The translations under genes and the position numbers were made by a program. A stretch of DNA of 64,000 bases from the NCBI GenBank assembly GCA_028532985.1, contig JANCIK010000008.1:3286001-3350000 (forward strand). Reading direction: 5' to 3'. Every line of letters begins with the position of its first letter. Within the stretch, counting starts at the first letter, position 1. The notes beneath the pieces were generated by a model, which was not told the DNA's origin, did not search any database, and saw only the letters and a list, made by a program, of their open reading frames with translations. Origin of the DNA: Stropharia rugosoannulata. Its lineage: Eukaryota; Basidiomycota; Agaricomycetes; Agaricales; Strophariaceae. This document shows positions 22,720 through 35,374 of this stretch, piece after piece.

Positions 22720-24595
22720 CATTGGTAGCGGCTCGTTCGATCCGATGAGCTGAACCGGGAGACATGTGGAGGTGCATGCTGGTGCATGGGTTCCGAATTA
22801 TGGTCGTTTCCACTTGTTAAATAGGCAGCGGAAGTTGCACTTGGAGACCGTGCTAGATGAATGATCACTTCATCAGATTTGTACTCTGATATGTCAACTA
22901 ACAGACAGATAGATGATCAGGGCCTTTACGCAAACCGCGCATTTACGACACGTTGAATGTTAAGCGTTCTGTATTATATAACACTAAAAAGGGACACTGA
23001 GTGTTGGCGATGCGAAGAATTGACGGAATAGCACTGACATGGGTTGCAGTCTTCGTGGAATTGTAGGACCTAGGTATACCAGAGGTTTTGCGCATCTACT
23101 ATGTTTCGTCGATTACTAGACTATTAATGAGTAGATATAGTATATGTTATGGAAAAAAAGGCACGATGTTCATTGCAAGTCAAAACCTTCCATGCCGAAT
23201 TGAATATCGTCCGTAATCAATGATATATGAGCCATGTGGCCTAACAGTTAGTATGGGAGAGCACATATGATCTTCCCACTTGGATAGAAACAGAGAGATC
23301 TAGAGAGGTACATCATGGGACCATTATCTTAGATATCGGAGAAAGTAATTCTTTCCATGTTCACAGCTTCTGGACGGGAGAGCATTTGGCTGGTATAAAT
23401 TTTAAGCGCTCGTCTATAAATAGATTTAAGGGTTTACCTGTTCAAGGAATTGGTACATAAAAAGCCAGTCTATACCGCATAAAACCTCTCCTAATCCATG
23501 GTGAAAGAGCTTTCTGTAGCGTACATCGTCTTCGTTTGAGAGCATAGCGTCATTTTCTCAACGTCATATTTCAGAGTATATCGGCCACAAGGCTTGCTGG
23601 GGTTGTATTTGACGACACTTTCGGATCCGAATGCACAAGACGCAATGTGCAACATATCAGTATGTACCTATTGTACAATTTTTACCCCCTGTAGCATAAG
23701 AGCACACAGGATGGTGTTTCATCGATCATCCCTCGTGCGATGTACGTCACCAGCGTATACTTTTCGTACCTGCAATTCCCTAACCGCATTCCACAACAGT
23801 TCTTTTAATTAAGAGCTTTACATGATAGGCATAGTTCGCATATGCTATAGCTGTCACCTCAGACGCCATACATGTTGATGTTGTTTCCAAAACTTAACCT
23901 GGCCAACAGTTGATAGAGAAAGTAAGTATGTATGCAGAATTTTAGTGATTAAGTGATGTTGCCTCCTATACGTCTTGTATAACTGCATTACTCGCATATC
24001 AACCTCATTTCTTGGAGGCGTGCTGATAAGCGTTACCTCTTTGAATTAATCATGACATTCAGGTTGTGAACTGTCCGGTCGAATCAGTGGCGCTCTTCCC
24101 CTAGTGGACTCTTAAATGAAAGTGGAATTGCTGGCTGATTTGGGACCTGACACATAAGTCACTGTCAAACACCGCGACGAAGGCTCGAGCTCATTAGGTT
24201 TTCTATATGCCCTGTCCAATACTATGCAATTTCCTCTGGAGGCCTCAGACGTATCATGATCAGATCGTCTATTCGTTGACTTGTGTCTATTCCGGCCATT
24301 CGGGAGGCGTTCCGGTTCTTGAGAGTATCGAAAGATCGAATAGATTAAGTGTAGCTTCGAGACATGCATGGTAAAGGACTGCGAACAAATACAGTTCTCG
24401 TAATAAAAAAGCAGCATCTCTTGGGGAAACAGGAATGGCGATACCAATAAAGAAAGAAATCCATGCATGTGACCTATAATTATAGCATAAAGGTCAGAAT
24501 TACAGCGAACGGCACATTGAATAGGATCAACAGCAAGTACAACCTACTGAACAGAATTTTAACCAATGCTAGATTGAGGACATCCAAAGCAAATT
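22720..24595. other. Intergenic, no supported gene
   Basis: AT-rich sequence with only short, unconvincing ORFs on both strands. No repeat ends or domains seen. Confidence 0.5.
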
Positions 24596-25914
24596 TCAGA
24601 GAAGGGAATCGAGTTTCGACAGAACCTCCAGGACACCCGCAATCAGTTCGAATCCAACGTCGTCGTCACCGCCTTGAGCTTCTTTCCGTACTTCCTGGAT
24701 CAGACCAAGCACCGATTCCCGTCCAGTCATTTCCAATCTGCCACCGCTCGCCAATCGACTTGCTTGTCGCCTACGTCCAGCGGCTGTGGCTGCGGGCATC
24801 GGCATGTCTGCCCCGATTCCACCGCTACCAAATGGCCAAGTCACGAACTCGCCAAGAATGTCGTCGCACCGCTGGAAAGCTGCCTCGCGCTCTTCGTATC
24901 CAAGGCGGCCGAAAGCATTATCCAGTACACTGGCAGAATAGGCCGCGCAAACAAGGCAGACCGAGCGTAACACGCGGCATTGGACGCCTTCCTTGTCGAG
25001 CGCGCCGGGCGGAACAGCGCTTGTAGTGGAGGTGAGGAGAGTGACAACACGGTTGATGATGGCTTCCTTCGTGCGCACATCTGCAACTGGATGCGTGGCC
25101 ATGTCGAACAAAAGGAAATTGCGCTTTTCTGTGCGAAGTACACCCTTGTCCACCAGCCCTTTCGCCAGGCGTTCCCTAACCTGCTTGAGCTGGAAACCTA
25201 TTTTCATAACGTTCCATGTCTCCCCTGCAGGCGGAAATGAGAGATTGACCGACATATGAAGCGGAGTACGTACCACTCAGTAGATCAACCCACGAATTTA
25301 TACTCATCTTCTCAATGTCCTGCTGTGTGCGCATCATCTTTAGCGCCTCGTCCAGTATGGTTTCTCCCGTCTGTCGTTCATCAATGACTTCTACAAGCCT
25401 CTCTGTAATGGGTATACGACGCCGATTAGGGTCCCGTACAAGTGCTATTCGCCGACGTAGCGCCAGTTCGATGAGGATGCATCCGCGCAACGCGTAGGAA
25501 ATGTTGTCGTTCCAGAATGATAGGTATCCCTGTCAGAATCAAAAATAAGCTGCGACTCTATATTCCAGCGTGGAGCACGGGCGGGTGCAGGTTATGCGTC
25601 AACGCCTTGGTAGGACGCAACCGGTGACGCACCTGTTTATCCTTGATTCCCAGCAGCAGCACTTCCTCCATGATAGTCAATCGTGGCATCTTCCCGCCAA
25701 TCCGTGCCTCCTCTGCGCCGTCCTGCTGCAGGTCTCGCGGGTCGAACGCAATGCGGTGCCCGCCCTCGAATGCGGACCCAGCATGCTGCGTCGTGCTTGG
25801 TGGTGTGCTGCTCCTGCTGGCGCCTGCTGCCGGACGGGGGATATCGTCTTCGTCGTTGTACGTCGTGGGTGCCCCTCCTGCGCGTCGTCGCGATAACCCG
25901 CCCGCGGATGCCAT
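24596..25914 (-). CDS. VPS74: Vps74/GOLPH3 family Golgi phosphoprotein
   Basis: Three exons (25914-25633, 25529-25274, 25224-24596) join in frame to 388 codons. After an arginine-rich disordered N-terminus (SRRRAGG) comes the GPP34 domain: [77 protein letters not shown], then [20 protein letters not shown], which matches the oligomerising hairpin. Proteins of this family bind PI4P on Golgi membranes and link glycosyltransferases to COPI for retention. The tryptophan of SFWNDN corresponds to the PI4P pocket. A Gly/Arg-rich insert (about residues 320-350) makes it longer than yeast Vps74 (345 aa). Intact. Confidence 0.93.
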
Positions 25915-26514
25915 TTTCTGGTGTATGACGGTCTGAACGACGGCTAAAGGCAAATGAACGAATCGTATAGTATTCCAGATGACCTCGCCCCTGGCTCACA
26001 TGATCTGTATATATTCAATCTCCGCTACATCTCCCGCGAGTCGCGCGCAGTGCGCGCAGCTTCCACCTGCACAGCTCGATCCGCAGCTGACCGCAGCCTA
26101 CCGCAGCTTAGAAGTGACAGTAATACGGTTTCTGCAACATAGATACTGGCAAGGCTCACAACTAAACGGGACTCAATGCTTGCTCAATACTACTTAAAAT
26201 CAACTTAAAAATTGACTTCAAACTTATATGCAGGACTTGTGCAGTACGTAGCAGTACTAGTCTAGTCACATAGTAGGTACGGTGAAGAGAGTTAAACTTG
26301 TTGTTAGTAATCACTGGCGTTCAATTAGCGAGTGACTTTACGGCGGCCGGGAGCGCATAATCGCAATATACCTCGTTCAGGAGCAGGTTTGCCGTAACTT
26401 TGGAACTGACATGATAAATATCGCTACTATCGTACACATACTTTACAAGCTACAATACAAATAAGATTACGGGACGCGTACCCATGCACGCCTCACTTTA
26501 TCTGGAGCCAATAA
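25915..26514. other. Intergenic between convergent-free neighbours
   Basis: Likely holds the VPS74 promoter on its left side. No gene or repeat is supported. Confidence 0.5.
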
Positions 26515-27722
26515 TCAAACGACGTCAAGGTTTTTACCATTAATGTTAAATACATCGGCGTCAGCGTCTGAATGGGTTTCCTTTGTGACGGCTATGTTGT
26601 TCATATTGATAATTTGTCCCTTTTGCGAATCATCACTGCCTCCAGTGACAAAAGTCTGAGATGGATTAGAGAATTTCTTCTGCGGTTTGGTAGGAAGCGG
26701 CCTGGAAAGGGAGTGCCCGAAAGCTCCGGAGTGGTAGGAGTATATTTCGTGTGCATTCCTCAGCGTAGAGCCATACATGAGCGCCGCGACAGCACGGAGC
26801 GTGAGTGTGAGATTGGTGACCGCAAGGTCCGAAACAAGGTCGTTAGTCTCATTGCGCCAAACCTAATAACAAATTAAAAAGACTTCTGTTTCGATTACTG
26901 ATTTACCCACCTTTGCAAAAATATCAACTCCAATAGTGAACCAGATAAATGCATAAACGATCCACATGTCTTGAACCATTTTCTTTCTGGTCTCATGGCC
27001 GTGGGCTTTGAAACGAGTAAACCGCAGAAGAAGTGTTATATCCGCCACTGTTGCCAATGCCTCCACGACGCAAACAAATGTGATGTTCATATCCCGTGAA
27101 ATAACCTTGACGGACGATCGATCCGGGTGAATCAATGCAATAAATGTCGGCGCCATGACGGGCAGAGTCAGAACGTAGAATATACAGCAAAGTCTAGACG
27201 CCAGTTTGACCTGCTCTGCGTCTGGTGTTTTCGCCCGAGCTGTAAGTAATCTGATGATGCTGTTATGTGCAATTCCAGCGAAGCCCAGCTACATTTGGAT
27301 ACATTTATTAGCTGTATATAGATTTAAGACGGGTTACATATAGGTCACAGACCTGCACAAGCCAATTAAAAAAGAAAGACGCGACTGAGTCCCCGACTGA
27401 CTTTCCGTGGTCGCTTAGCTGGAAGCCATTCCCGAATAGTCCAAATATAGCAGCCAGTAGACTGACAAAAGCAAGGAACCGCTGTCGCTCACGATCGAAG
27501 GTAAGTTTTATTGAGGGTCCTTGCCTGCGAAAGGTACGTTATCGGGCGATTTTAGTTATTGTATAAGAGAGAGACATACGTTACAATAACAAAGCCACAA
27601 GTGATTATGCTCATCCCAGAACATAGCGCAGTGACCATCAAGAACGCGATCTTCTGGTCGGAGACGGGCAGGTTGGCTGGATTCGCAGCAGCTGCTCTAG
27701 CGAGGATTTCAAGGGCAGCCAT
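26515..27722 (-). CDS. 7TM membrane protein, fungal type (B)
   Basis: Exon 1 (27722-27580) begins MAALEILARAAAANPANLP and ends at a GT donor. Exon 2 (from 27524) reads QGPSIKLTFDRERQRFLAF and ends near 27352; later exons carry LGFAGIAHNSIIRLL, PVMAPTFIALIHPD, ITFVCVVEALATVADITLLL, DMWIVYAFIWFTIGVDIFAK and LTLTLRAVAALMYGS. About seven hydrophobic spans are followed by a hydrophilic C-terminus of about 75 residues ending at 26515. It is not a close relative of the 21724-22560 protein. I see no ligand or G-protein motif that would name a function. Confidence 0.72.
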
Positions 27723-28783
27723 ACTAGTTGCTTAAGGGGAAGCTCCTGCTCGCTTGGGTAAATAGAGCCGACTTTATACCAGCCGGACTGTATATTGGCA
27801 ACCCTTGAATATTATGATGATAGATGGTGGGTGCCCGCCAGTGGATCATGATTGCTAGCTAACTATGACTACACGTTTTATCTATTTTTGACTGAAGTCC
27901 CACTCCTACCTTCATCATTGTTAGCCTATATTTAAGAAAATCAGGGTAGCCAAATGGCAGAGAAGTTCAAGGTCGTGATAATCTGTCACATTATTCTTCT
28001 ACCTTTGGCTGCATGTGTTCAGGCCTCTATAATTTACTTGATGCCAGGGTATTATTTTCGCATACCGTAGCGGAGCCGCTGCGCAATCCGTCTGATTTGT
28101 GCTTTATATAAAGAGACGTGGTAGTTGCTTGCGATTTTTATAAAGTTTAAAAGTAGTATAGTGTTTCGCCCATGTAAGATGCGGGATACTCGGTCTCCAA
28201 TTATACCGTAGAGGATAACGCCCATGATATTCACGTCTGAGGCATTTAATTGCGACTTAATGTTTATTTAAATACGCACCACAATATCTTTATAACACAA
28301 TAAATATAATTTAATGGGAGTAATAAAGAGGTATGTATTATGGAGTACCAGATCCATTTGGCGACTTGAAAATGCACTCCCTTGAAATGCTAACTATTTT
28401 GTACGCTCAGCTAAGATGGGCTCCAGGAAGGTTCCTATCAGTGCCAACTGTGGAGAAGACCATTCCTCACTGGGATACAAATAGTATATACAAATCCCAG
28501 GATTTATAAACGTTCGCGGAAAAGGTGCGCCAGCGTCTCATTAGTGTCATGGCGTGGCAAAAGAAACATTGCAGAACGGTGAAAGCGTTGTGGCGAGCGT
28601 GCTTCTAGCGGCTATAAATAGGGGATCAGTGCGGCATGTTAACGGCTTGCTCCGGCACAGGCGAGCAATGCGCGAATAGACGGTCCGCCTTGGATCCGCC
28701 GCCATCCTGCCAACCATCACTGCCTTCTTCATGATAGTTCTGGGTCTTCCAGGCTCCAGAGCAGTAGCTACTGCTTTCCAGCG
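27723..28783. other. Intergenic, no supported gene
   Basis: Lies between the divergent 7TM and MFS genes, so it probably holds both promoters. Short ORFs at 28052-28234 and 28547-28804 (minus) look like chance frames. Confidence 0.5.
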
Positions 28784-30677
28784 ATGTACAAGTTCAGAAT
28801 TCAAGCCCCTGCCTTTGCTGCCAAGAAGACCACACTCCTTAGGGGTCTAGCGCTGCTGTGCGCGTGTTCTTTGAGCATCGGAAGTCACTTGTAAGTTGCT
28901 TCGTGTTCCACCTCTGGCATTCTGACGAAGAACTTATTGCAGTGGGCAGAATACCTTGGGACCCTTGAAATCACAGCTTTTGAGGGAGAAAGGAAGCTCT
29001 AATGCTCAGTTCGGCCTGCTAATCGCAGCATTTGCTCTGAACAGTACATGGACGCCTTTGGGTACGTTGACTTCCACTTGAGCCTCATATACATAGGATT
29101 AACACGATCAATATACATCTAAGTGGGCGGCCTGTTTGCGGCCAGGCTTGGAACGTCGCTGAGCAGCATTATCGCGACATCCATCATATTTGGCGGACAA
29201 CTGATACTCCTATGGGGCGAGCTGTCGGGATCCGTAATGACAATGGTGTTCGGGATGTTCATTTTCGGTCTCGGAATATCACCACTGGCGGTTATCCAAG
29301 AGACTATCATAGTCAGGTATTTCAAAAGCCACGGCCTGGGTTTGTCGCTCGCTATCGGCCTAGTGGCAGGGAAAAGCGCCTCGTTTGTAGCTGCCAGGAT
29401 CGCGTTTCCACTTTCTCAATGGAGCCCCCATGCACCCTTCTTCACTTCAACGTTCCTTGCCGGCTTCTCGTTTGTTGTCAACCTCATCTATGTCTGGTAC
29501 GAGAAATGGATCGCGGAGGAGATTGGCGCGGAGACGGAAGGATTGTCGGAGCAGGACGCGCTGTATGCTGTATCAGAGAAGCGGAAAGTACGTCTGAGAG
29601 ATCTCCTGAGCATGGGCGACATTTTCTGGCTGTACATTGCCATCAACATTTTCTGTGGATTTATCTGGACACCATTTCCCCACCTCGCCCCGTAAGTTTA
29701 TTTACTTTCCATAGGATACGTATCTTAATGTTTTTTGGACAGAAATATTATCCAACACCGGTACCAGCTGTCGGAGGGTGCAGCAGCAGAGCAATCTTCT
29801 CTTCTCCTAGCTGGAAGCGTCTTCCTTTATCCTCTTGTAAGTTCAGCCGTCTCAAAAGGACAGGGCTCGTGCTAAGCATCATTGCAGTGCGGATACGTTA
29901 CAGACATCGTTAAAACGCGATCTATCGTCCATCGACTGCTACTACTCTCATCGTTGCTCACGTTGGTATGCTACGCATGGCTTGCACTTCCCCCCGAATT
30001 CATTAGTACTCCCCTTCCCGCTATGATCTCGTTCGGAATCGGAATCGGGTTTTCACCACGTTAGTCCATCGCTCACCTTCCCTATATTACTTCTAATTGT
30101 ATTGTTCTAGTCCTCCTGGTTATCATCGTACCACACCTTGTACCTCTTCCTTATGTCTCTACCGCTCTTGGGGCACATAAAAGCGTGAGTATAGACTGTC
30201 TCCCATTGCCTTTTACTGATGAAAGGTACTTAGATCGAAGCATGTGGAGAAACCATCATGCAAACAATAGCAGGTCACGTCCTTGACTCCAAATCCGACG
30301 CATCATCTTCCAGCGTCCAGAAGGTTCTCAACGCCTTTCTGACGCTGAACGTTATCCAAATGATTGGAGTCTTCACAATGATGAAATTTGATCAGCGCAG
30401 AAATAGCCTGTTTCCCAAGGAGCTGCCGCAGACAGAAGAATACGAACAGGTCGCAACAGAAGAGACTGCGGAAGGCGGATATGTGGACCAGAGCCAGGAG
30501 CTGCAGCCACTACATTCACCTAGTCCTCGCGATCCATCCAATACTATCATGATGGCCTCCTCTGCTGAAATAGCACGCGGCAAGGTCTTCTTTATACTCT
30601 CTGGTATAACTATACTCGGAACATGGACGTTGTTTATGGTATCTGCAGGGTACGAATTCTGGAAATCGCGACAATAG
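28784..30677 (+). CDS. Major facilitator superfamily transporter, MFSD1-like
   Basis: Multi-exon membrane transporter. Exon 1 starts at ATG 28784 (MYKFRIQAPAFAAKK). After an intron at about 28892-28943, exon 2 reads FGQNTLGPLKSQLLREKGSS and AQFGLLIAAFALNSTWTP. A second intron (about 29061-29122) splits TPL from VGGLFAARLGTSLSS. Then follow IIFGGQLILLWGELSG, MVFGMFIFGLGISPLAVIQE, FKSHGLGLSLAIGLVAGKSA and, after a cytosolic loop, further spans over four more short exons. The C-terminus has an acidic segment and a final span (FFILSGITILGTWTLFMVSA). The layout of about 12 spans fits general-substrate MFS carriers close to MFSD1. Substrate unknown. No break seen. Confidence 0.82.
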
Positions 30678-31097
30678 ACTCTGTATTAGGTCATTCAAAA
30701 ATGCAAATATCTAAGCCTACCCAAGTGTGAGACCGCCTAAGATTTTGAAACCTGCAAACCAACCAAGTAGCTGGTAATAATGTTGTAACACACAACTGTT
30801 TCTCCCAACCTGATGCGCCCAGACATTTATAGCTATAGAAGATTCCAAGATCCATAGTTTATTTTATAACCATGAGGAAACATCAAATCAACACGTTCTC
30901 CATGACTCTTGAGCCTGGGCTTGAGCTTGAATGTTCGTCACTGAGCTTGAATGTTTGTCACTGAGTCAACGAATCAACCTAACAATCGCCAAGATACATA
31001 CTAACCAGTAATCTTGACTCTACAAACCGATGTGAGCGAGAATACATAATTTAGGCTATATCAGATCTTCTAATAATAATAGCACACCCCATTGTGC
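30678..31097. other. Intergenic, 3' flanks of two convergent genes
   Basis: Between the MFS stop and the F-box stop. It has a short tandem duplication near 30925-30965 (two copies of GAGCTTGAATGTTYGTCACTGAG). Nothing else is seen. Confidence 0.5.
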
Positions 31098-32288
31098 CTA
31101 AGGAGCATTGGGATGCAGCCTTGGGCCTGATGATGTCCACCATCGCCAATGGGTAGACCTCTCTCCAAATCCAGGTGGGCGGATATCCCAATAGTACGGA
31201 TGAAGCACATATACCACACAAATGCTGTCGATCCCCTCCTCAGCGTCCCGGACCAGCCTCGACAAGACGTCGCCAACATAGTAGTATGCCGGCTGTGCAA
31301 ACAATATGCGGTTAGTGCTTAGGCTGTCCTGCAGCGCACGCGGATTGGGCGCTGCTATCGGGCATGTGAACTGTATCGTCCTGATCACATGGTTCGGCAG
31401 AATGGCCTGGAGGAGATTGTACATTTCCTCGGCGCGTTTGCTTTCGCTGTCGTAGATCTCGGGATGGAGCTCTATGTGCAGGAGACTTAAGGCTGCCGAG
31501 TATTTGGGTCTTGGCGAGGTGAATGGTTCCTCGTTGTCCATACCGGACGCTACGACAAAGCAGATCAGTACTAAGTGCTGGTGAGAAATGTTGATATGAT
31601 GCGTACTGTGTATATGCAGTTCTAAAAGGGAGTCCTTGCAGAGATGCAGAACGTGATTCAACACATTGGATCCTTGGCATATCTCTAGTTTCTCTAGTTG
31701 ACTGAGGTCGACGACACGGTTGACTAGATCAAAGACGAAGACGGCGTCACATTCACGGACGGAGAGCGACTGCAACATGTGGCGACCTCCAGACCCGATT
31801 TTCCGTTTGTTGCTGTAGAACCGAACTTTCTTGAGTGATAGACTGCGCACATTAGGGAAGAAGGTCAGGTCGAAGGGTATGCTGTATTTCAGGTTGGACA
31901 AATCGAGGGCGACCACATATGAAAACAGAGAGACGTCGCTGATGAGACCTGGGTGGGTTTGCTTCAATATAAGGTCACTGACCGCAGAAGTGACTGCGTC
32001 GCGAGTGCGTTCCAGGAGACCCTTGCCAGACCCAAAAATACCAAGCAGTGTCGAAGCTCCGTCGTCGCCTGCGTCACGGCCATCGTCACTTTTCAGGCCA
32101 TGTGACGTCAAATAGGTTTCCACGAGCTTGCAGTTGGACGTTATGCGCACAGTACTGCCTTTCCAGTATAGCCTTTGTGCCGAGTATGAAAGGGATTTGC
32201 ACGTTGTGGACAACATCATCCAAGAGCGCCGGTCCAGATGTCCGTAAATTGCGTCCATGAGCTCCTGAGGGAGGTTGGCGAAATTCAT
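31098..32288 (-). CDS. F-box protein
   Basis: One uninterrupted 396-codon exon from ATG 32288. The N-terminus LPQELMDAIYGHLDRRSWMM and the following TTCKSLSYSAQRLYW match the F-box, which binds Skp1 in SCF ubiquitin ligases. The remainder has leucine-rich stretches (NVRSLSLKKVRFY, QLEKLEICQGSNVLNHVL) like the degenerate substrate-binding part of many basidiomycete F-box proteins. These families are large and fast evolving; the substrate cannot be guessed. Intact. Confidence 0.85.
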   Translation of the reverse strand: MNFANLPQELMDAIYGHLDRRSWMMLSTTCKSLSYSAQRLYWKGSTVRITSNCKLVETYLTSHGLKSDDGRDAGDDGASTLLGIFGSGKGLLERTRDAVTSAVSDLILKQTHPGLISDVSLFSYVVALDLSNLKYSIPFDLTFFPNVRSLSLKKVRFYSNKRKIGSGGRHMLQSLSVRECDAVFVFDLVNRVVDLSQLEKLEICQGSNVLNHVLHLCKDSLLELHIHSTHHINISHQHLVLICFVVASGMDNEEPFTSPRPKYSAALSLLHIELHPEIYDSESKRAEEMYNLLQAILPNHVIRTIQFTCPIAAPNPRALQDSLSTNRILFAQPAYYYVGDVLSRLVRDAEEGIDSICVVYVLHPYYWDIRPPGFGERSTHWRWWTSSGPRLHPNAP

Positions 32289-32507
32289 AGTAGTAGTGCA
32301 GCGTCAAGATATGTTGCTTCAATGACTCTCGTGGAAGAGCTACCGGACAGTGTTGCGGGGTGTCCCTTGTCAGGATAGACAAAGGGAATGCACAGCACTT
32401 ATATTATGGCCATTTATATCGTGGGTAATCCTTCCTAAAGGAGAAAGTTCCGCGTGCCTAGTGATGTGGTCTGGCCTTCCGCTCTTTCACTGCTGGCGTT
32501 AACCATT

Positions 32508-34218
32508 CACCCCAGGAACCTGAGGTTTACAGGTGACCTGAAACTTTCGGAGAAATGTAGATATTCAGTTAGCGTTTCAATTTGTAGAAAAACAGAAAAT
32601 AAATCATCCAAGTAAAGCCGGACAAAACTAAAATCAAAACATGAGATATAAGATGAATTTTGTTTTTGACTGCAATGTTGACTAAGATTTGTCAGATTTG
32701 TATGCCAAAAAATGGTGACTGAAAGAACAATAATTATCTCATCTAAAACGTCACATAAATTCACAGTATTTAGGAGTACTAAAAACACTTTTGAAACTTT
32801 GGTAATTGTTCAGCACTTCAAAAAAGGAAACAATTAGACATTTAATTCACGTTTTCGGTAAGACAATAATTACGAATGAAACCACAGATTTAGTGTTGCC
32901 TGAAATGGGGCGTAGGACAGTCGTAGGATTGTCGTACGATCCTACGATATTGTCGTAGGATCAGGTGGCAGCAAAGAGTTACGGTCTACCAGTGGTCACC
33001 CGCACTAACCGTGAGGCAAAAGATAACAATGGGTATTTGCCATTGGTACATATACAAATAGTTGTACTTTGCTTGTAGACTACATGTTCTACCACATATC
33101 TCCAGCCTCAGGTACACACTTCAGCCGCAGGCACCGTTAACTTGTGTTTCCTTGCGTACAATAATAAGATCGTTTGTCTTCCGGATGTACATACAACGTG
33201 AGAATTACAATGTACAGAACAATTGAGAGCGCATCTGCGCATCTTCATTGTACAATTACTGTAAGCATCTCCTGACACAAGACGATGATGCGTGCGAACA
33301 CGCGCTCGAACACGCGCTCTATTGTTCTCTGCATAGTAACTCCCACGCTGTATGATCGGCGGCGACTGCGACAGTAATGTACCTACACTACGGGTACCTA
33401 CGGTGGAGATACTGAGACCATTATACATGTCAAAAGTTATTGTAAGTCCCAGCTGTAGACGTGTTGATGCAAGATGATGACATGTGCGCAGATGCGCGCT
33501 CAATTGTTCTGTACATTGTAATTCTCACGCTGTATGTACATCCGGAAGACAAACGATCTTATTATTGTACGCAAGGAAACACAAGTTAACGGTGTCTGCG
33601 GCTGAAGTGTGTACCTGAGGCTGGAGATATGTGGTAGAACATGTAGTCTACAAGCAAAGTACAACTATTTGTATATGTACCAATGGCAAATACCCATTGT
33701 TATCTTTTGCCTCACGGTTAGTGCGGGTGACCACTGGTAGACCGTAACTCTTTGCTGCCACCTGATCCTACGACAATATCGTAGGATCGTACAACAATCC
33801 TACGACTGTCCTACGCCCCATTTCAGGCAACACTAAATCTGTGGTTTCATTCGTAATTATTGTCTTACCGAAAACGTGAATTAAATGTCTAATTGTTTCC
33901 TTTTTTGAAGTGCTGAACAATTACCAAAGTTTCAAAAGTGTTTTTAGTACTCCTAAATACTGTGAATTTATGTGACGTTTTAGATGAGATAATTATTGTT
34001 CTTTCAGTCACCATTTTTTGGCATACAAATCTGACAAATCTTAGTCAACATTGCAGTCAAAAACAAAATTCATCTTATATCTCATGTTTTGATTTTAGTT
34101 TTGTCCGGCTTTACTTGGATGATTTATTTTCTGTTTTTCTACAAATTGAAACGCTAACTGAATATCTACATTTCTCCGAAAGTTTCAGGTCACCTGTAAA
34201 CCTCAGGTTCCTGGGGTG
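32508..34218. mobile_element. Fold-back element FB-2 (1,711 bp, 734-bp arms, TSD ATT)
   Basis: Two inverted arms of exactly 734 bp each (32508-33241 and 33485-34218) with only a few mismatches flank a 243-bp loop. The ends read CACCCCAGGAACCTGAGG; ATT flanks both sides (32505-32507 and 34219-34221). The terminal 45 bp match FB-1, the rest does not obviously. An identical 93-codon ORF appears in each arm only because the arms mirror each other. No transposase. The loop holds a diverged copy of the arm end. Confidence 0.93.
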
Positions 34219-34221
34219 ATT

Positions 34222-34814
34222 ATTTTGTGACCAAATAGGGATATCGGATACGTCTTCTTTTGTATTAGCAGATTTGACAGTAAAATACAGGGGAAATAGG
34301 CATCGGTGTTGCCATTTACGGTATGCCCAAATTGTTTGTAACCTATTTGCAGACCATAAATCCCCAAACAAAAACATGATGTACTGGAGACGCGTTTTCA
34401 ACCACCGTATACTACAAGTTGCCGCCACCAGTAATTCCGGCATGGTTCTTACTTGGTTCTTTCAAAATCTCCGCAGTTCCCTGTATTGAACTTAGTAAAA
34501 GCATGAATATACACTATTGCTGTCCATGCTGATTATGTCGTGCTAAAAAATAATGTTAAACTTATGTTTCGCCTTATTTCCCAACGAAAGGCTCAGATTC
34601 GGTTTAGCCCATTGAAGCTAAAATAAGTATAATGCAAATTAAAGTCAATTTAAGGTCGATATTTCAAATTTCAACAGTTACAGCGAGGACTTGATTTATC
34701 AAATTCTTGCTTTCATTGATTTAGCATGCAAGTTTATGATTTGAAAGTCGGAAAGTCTGTACATCCTTAAATATACAATCATTACAAATGAAAAACTATC
34801 CATGACAAATTTAA
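34222..34814. other. Intergenic between FB-2 and the end of NACHT-B
   Basis: AT-rich; 3' flank of the interrupted NACHT gene. No gene supported. Confidence 0.5.
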
Positions 34815-35370
34815 TTAGAACTGCTTCTTTAGCCATTCCTTGAGCTTGCGGGTTCGAGAGCGTGCCAATCTCTCGTTCTTCTCTTGTTCAATCTCAGAAA
34901 GGCATCCCAATATATCATGTAGTGATCCCAGATATGTTAGCTCACTTGCATACTGACTATCTAGCTGGATCTCATCCATAATGTGTTTGGTAACCAGCTT
35001 TAACTGATGATGGTAAACGTGCCCGTCATCTTCAAAGTTCTACGTCATGGTCCAATATGAATGTTAAGAATATTAAAAGTATATACAGCGTAGACTCGGA
35101 CTCACCAAGGCCTGCACGCATGTTATGTATGGCACGAGTGTATACACACTCGACATTAACTCGGGGTTGAATGAGGCGACGCACTCTTTTAGCTCTGAAG
35201 TAGGCTGAGCAAACTTAAGAAAGTTGTTGACTGTTGGCCCCATACGTGCTACATTGTTTATTAGGTGTTTTATTTCCGGATCACTGTTGGAGTACTCACA
35301 GGTCTTCTTTGCTGCTTTGACACTGCGGTACCATAGTATGGCCACACGAGTACTCCATATGGGCTCACTT

Positions 35371-35374
35371 ACGG
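35371..35374. other. Target-site duplication ACGG, left of Gypsy-2
   Basis: ACGG at 35371-35374 and again at 43191-43194. NACHT-A across the site shows a single continuous sequence. Confidence 0.85.

Noticed and set aside
32507..34219. Two identical 93-codon ORFs
   Set aside because: They are the same sequence seen in the two arms of the FB-2 hairpin; no recognisable protein.
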